This document shows positions 61,897 through 64,000 of a DNA stretch of 64,000 nt, piece after piece (position 1 is the stretch's first letter; each line of letters starts with the position of its first letter). The stretch spans positions 110,934-174,933 of the forward strand of contig CAILZB010000051.1 in assembly GCA_903838565.1 (NCBI GenBank). Direction: 5' to 3'. The position numbers and the translations under genes were made by a program. Under the pieces are notes generated by a model. That model searched no databases. It was not told the origin of the DNA and worked only from the letters and a program-made list of their open reading frames with translations. Source of the stretch: an uncultured beta proteobacterium. Lineage in GTDB: Bacteria > Pseudomonadota > Gammaproteobacteria > Burkholderiales > Burkholderiaceae_C.

Positions 61897-63321
61897 CTAC
61901 TTGCTGAGCCGCAATATTTCGCTGGCGATCGTGGAAAACGCCGCATCCAGCTCACTTGCATTGGCGGCCCAGACATAGAGTCCCGTTGGCTGCGTGGTGC
62001 TGTGGGTATCTGAGTCGGACGTGTTGGCCAAGCGCTTCAGAATGTTGGCGCCCGACTCGCTGGCACCGTAGGAGCAGAAGGTGATTTCAGCCGTCGTGAC
62101 GGCGGCCCCGAGTGCGATGGAATAGAGCTTTATCTTCTGGCTGCGGGTCGTATCGGCGACGTTTTCCACCATATTCCTGGCGGCCTTGTTGACGTTGCAG
62201 CGCGTGTTCGTATAGGGAAATAGGACGCCGTTGGCCGGACTCACCGGGGTCAACGCCCTGATGTTGTTAAAGCTCGCCAATGGGACCTCGCTCCCGGGAA
62301 TGGCAACTCCCATCGCATCCGTCAAAGGCAAGCCGCGAATGGGCAGCGTGGCAATGTTGGCATAGGTCCCCAGCGACGAGTCGCGTCTTTGATAGTCGTA
62401 CAGACTGGTCGCTCTGCTGGTGCCGGGCCCCGCCGTTTCCGAGTACAGATCGCCTGTTGGCTGATTGGCCGCCGACGCAGTGCAGACGCCACCCGTCACC
62501 GCGCCGTTGCAGAACTTGGCCGGGACATCGTTGGGTGCACCATCGCTGAAGAAGACGATCATCCTGAGACTGGAGCGGGCGGCGACCGGCACGCCATTGA
62601 TGTCGTTCAGCGCCTTGCGCATGCCTTCTGCGGCCGCGGTACTGCCGGTGGAAGTCAAGGCATTGATGGCATTCGTGACGGTGGCCTTGTTGAAGCCCCG
62701 CGCGCCTGTTTTGTTGATCGGCACATCCAGCACACCACCCGAAGCAAATGTGACCAGACCGACCCGATCGCCGTTGCTGCCGGCGTTGAACTTGTTCACG
62801 AAATTGATGGCCGCGGCTTTCAAACCAGGAAGAGCCGTCCCGATCGACCCGGAAGAGTCCAGCACCAGGATGATGTCCAGGTCCCGTCGAATGGCTCCGC
62901 CCTCGGCCGAGACGGCCACGTCGCTGAAACCCAGCAGCCCCATCAGGGTGACTGGCATGACGGCTGAGCCCTTGACATTGATCGTCCAGTAGCCACTCGC
63001 CAGATCGTGCGTGGCGCTCACGTCGGCATTGGTCAGTGCCACCAGGGTGGCGCCCTGGAAGTTGGTGGGAAAATTGGCGACGTAATAGTCTTTCGCCGCC
63101 TGTATGGCTGCGGCTTCGCGCAGTGGGTCGGACGCACCCTGGGCCAGAGCGCGTGCACCGGCAATGGCGGCGGCGTCCACCGCCGAATTCAATTTGGCCT
63201 TGACTCCATAGGTCCTGCCGGAATCTATGGCCAGTCCGACAAATCCAATCAGAACGACCAACAGCAAGGCAACCAGGATCAGGACCTGCCCGCGTTGGGA
63301 TGAATGGTGTTTTGTGCGCAT
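61897..63321 (-). CDS. TadG-like protein with von Willebrand factor A domain
   Basis: About 474 residues from the ATG at 63321; another start exists at 63348. The N terminus (QRGQVLILVALLLVVLIGFVGLAID) is the TadE/G-type membrane anchor. A VWA domain follows with its metal site ILVLDSSGSIG, and the remainder continues the domain. TadG is thought to act in pilus or surface assembly. The TadE-like gene ends just upstream with a four-base overlap region. Confidence 0.85.
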   Translation of the reverse strand: MRTKHHSSQRGQVLILVALLLVVLIGFVGLAIDSGRTYGVKAKLNSAVDAAAIAGARALAQGASDPLREAAAIQAAKDYYVANFPTNFQGATLVALTNADVSATHDLASGYWTINVKGSAVMPVTLMGLLGFSDVAVSAEGGAIRRDLDIILVLDSSGSIGTALPGLKAAAINFVNKFNAGSNGDRVGLVTFASGGVLDVPINKTGARGFNKATVTNAINALTSTGSTAAAEGMRKALNDINGVPVAARSSLRMIVFFSDGAPNDVPAKFCNGAVTGGVCTASAANQPTGDLYSETAGPGTSRATSLYDYQRRDSSLGTYANIATLPIRGLPLTDAMGVAIPGSEVPLASFNNIRALTPVSPANGVLFPYTNTRCNVNKAARNMVENVADTTRSQKIKLYSIALGAAVTTAEITFCSYGASESGANILKRLANTSDSDTHSTTQPTGLYVWAANASELDAAFSTIASEILRLSK

Positions 63322-63344
63322 GTCGTTCTTCTGTTCGGTGGACT

Positions 63345-63866
63345 TCAAAGCAGCGTTGCTGAATACAGGTCAGGATCCGTTTGCAGGACGTATTTCGAGA
63401 ACGTCGAGTAGTGGTAGGTCGTTTCGACGACATGAACTTCTTCCCCCAGCCCCAGTGGCCGCGGCAGCGCCAACACCACCAGACGGTCGGCCTGCGCAAC
63501 AGGAACGTTGCATTTACCACCAGTCCAGCTCGGGCAGGACCAGGACAATTTGCTCTGTAGTGACGCATCGCCGATGCTGGCCCGATACTGTTCCTCGACC
63601 CGCGAGACCACAGTCCCTGCGCCACCGTCTGCACCGACAACCCGGGTGATGTACACCATGCCGTGCGTCTCCATATCCAGCGGTGTGGCGGTGTGGTTCA
63701 GGGCATCGATGATGAACTGCGGACTTTGCGAAGTGCGCGCGGCCAGATTCGCGCCCTCGCGACTCATGTTGATCAGGATGTTGTCAAAGAGGATGAATCG
63801 TCCAAAGTCGGCCACGCCAAGCAGCAGAAGGAGCAGCACGGGCAGTACCAGTGCGAGCTCAGTAGT
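63345..63866 (-). pseudogene. TadE-like pilus protein, 5' end missing
   Basis: The frame reads E-L-A-L-V-L-P-V-L-L-L-L-L-L-G, the usual TadE membrane segment, then FGRFILFDNILINMSREGAN, and ends at 63345 with TYHYSTFSKYVLQTDPDLYSATLL. The normal start with RGA is absent: upstream of GAG CTC the frame meets TGA at 63873-63875 in sequence that looks like an insertion-sequence end. A GTG within the membrane segment (63837-63839) could start a truncated product. I treat it as disrupted. Confidence 0.7.
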
Positions 63867-64000
63867 GTCCGGTCAAAACCCGAACAAAATCAATTGGTTA
63901 GCTGAGGGCGGTGGTTTATTTTTGTAGTCATCGGGCTGCAAGGCGCATGAAATATGGGTTTTCTCGAAAACCGACACCGACAAAATCTGTAGGCAAGTGT
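63862..64000. mobile_element. Probable insertion-sequence end, running off the window
   Basis: From about 63862, GTAGTGTCCGGTC followed by AAAACCCGAACAAAATC begins abruptly where TadE coding sequence stops, has lower GC than the surrounding genes, and contains no homologous coding frame up to the window edge. TGTCCGG-type starts are seen at the ends of some IS families. The family and the other end are not visible, so the call rests on the disrupted gene and the change in composition. Confidence 0.5.

Overview
This window looks like a chromosomal segment from a high-GC betaproteobacterium, most likely a Comamonadaceae-type Burkholderiales. The clues are the strong G/C third-position bias, the gene families (paired BMP-type nucleoside transporters, XdhAB, Tsx-like porin, TRAP transporter, fatty-acid oxidation operon) and their order. 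Genus cannot be fixed from the sequence alone. No rRNA, tRNA or CRISPR array was seen. Coordinates of start codons are chosen by reading frame, family length and visible ribosome binding sites.

Layout. 1-3963 (minus): the 5' end of a circularly permuted ATP-grasp gene and a 1172-residue transglutaminase/DUF2126 gene. 4158-17479 (plus): a tightly packed operon for catabolism of small ureides. It holds atzF (allophanate hydrolase), an SsuABC-like importer, atzG-atzE (carboxybiuret hydrolase), atzH, a BMP-type importer (binding protein, two permeases, ATPase), a biuret-hydrolase homologue (biuH), a second related cysteine hydrolase that is a good candidate for triuret hydrolase, and a GntR/FCD regulator. 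17533-20697: a GGDEF-EAL protein. 20704-32132: a purine module with xdhA-xdhB, a Tsx-like nucleoside porin, a second BMP-type importer, a Rieske oxygenase gene broken by a one-base frameshift, and a nucleoside/purine deaminase. 32206-36967: a glycosidase-like gene, two alpha/beta hydrolases and a wax ester synthase/DGAT. 36974-42078: an ABC exporter, a YciA-type thioesterase and a second GGDEF-EAL protein. 42137-50432 (minus): a fatty-acid beta-oxidation operon under a TetR regulator. 50552-51150: a VapBC-type toxin-antitoxin pair. 51217-54837: radA and small accessory genes (esterase, VOC, DinB, GNAT). 54857-58810: a hydratase divergent from a TRAP transporter. 58899-64000 (minus): an Ig-like lipoprotein, a LytR_C lipoprotein, and TadG- and TadE-like genes, the last cut at its 5' end by what looks like an insertion-sequence end running off the window.

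How it fits together. The main story is nitrogen scavenging. Triuret would give carboxybiuret, then (AtzEG) dicarboxyurea, then (AtzH or spontaneously) allophanate; biuret would give allophanate directly; AtzF takes allophanate to ammonia and CO2. Cyanuric acid hydrolase (AtzD) is absent, so the cluster looks built for biuret/triuret rather than for s-triazines. Triuret is a known chemical oxidation product of uric acid, and the purine uptake and xanthine oxidation genes lie immediately downstream, which suggests, as an inference, that the two modules form one purine-nitrogen salvage region.
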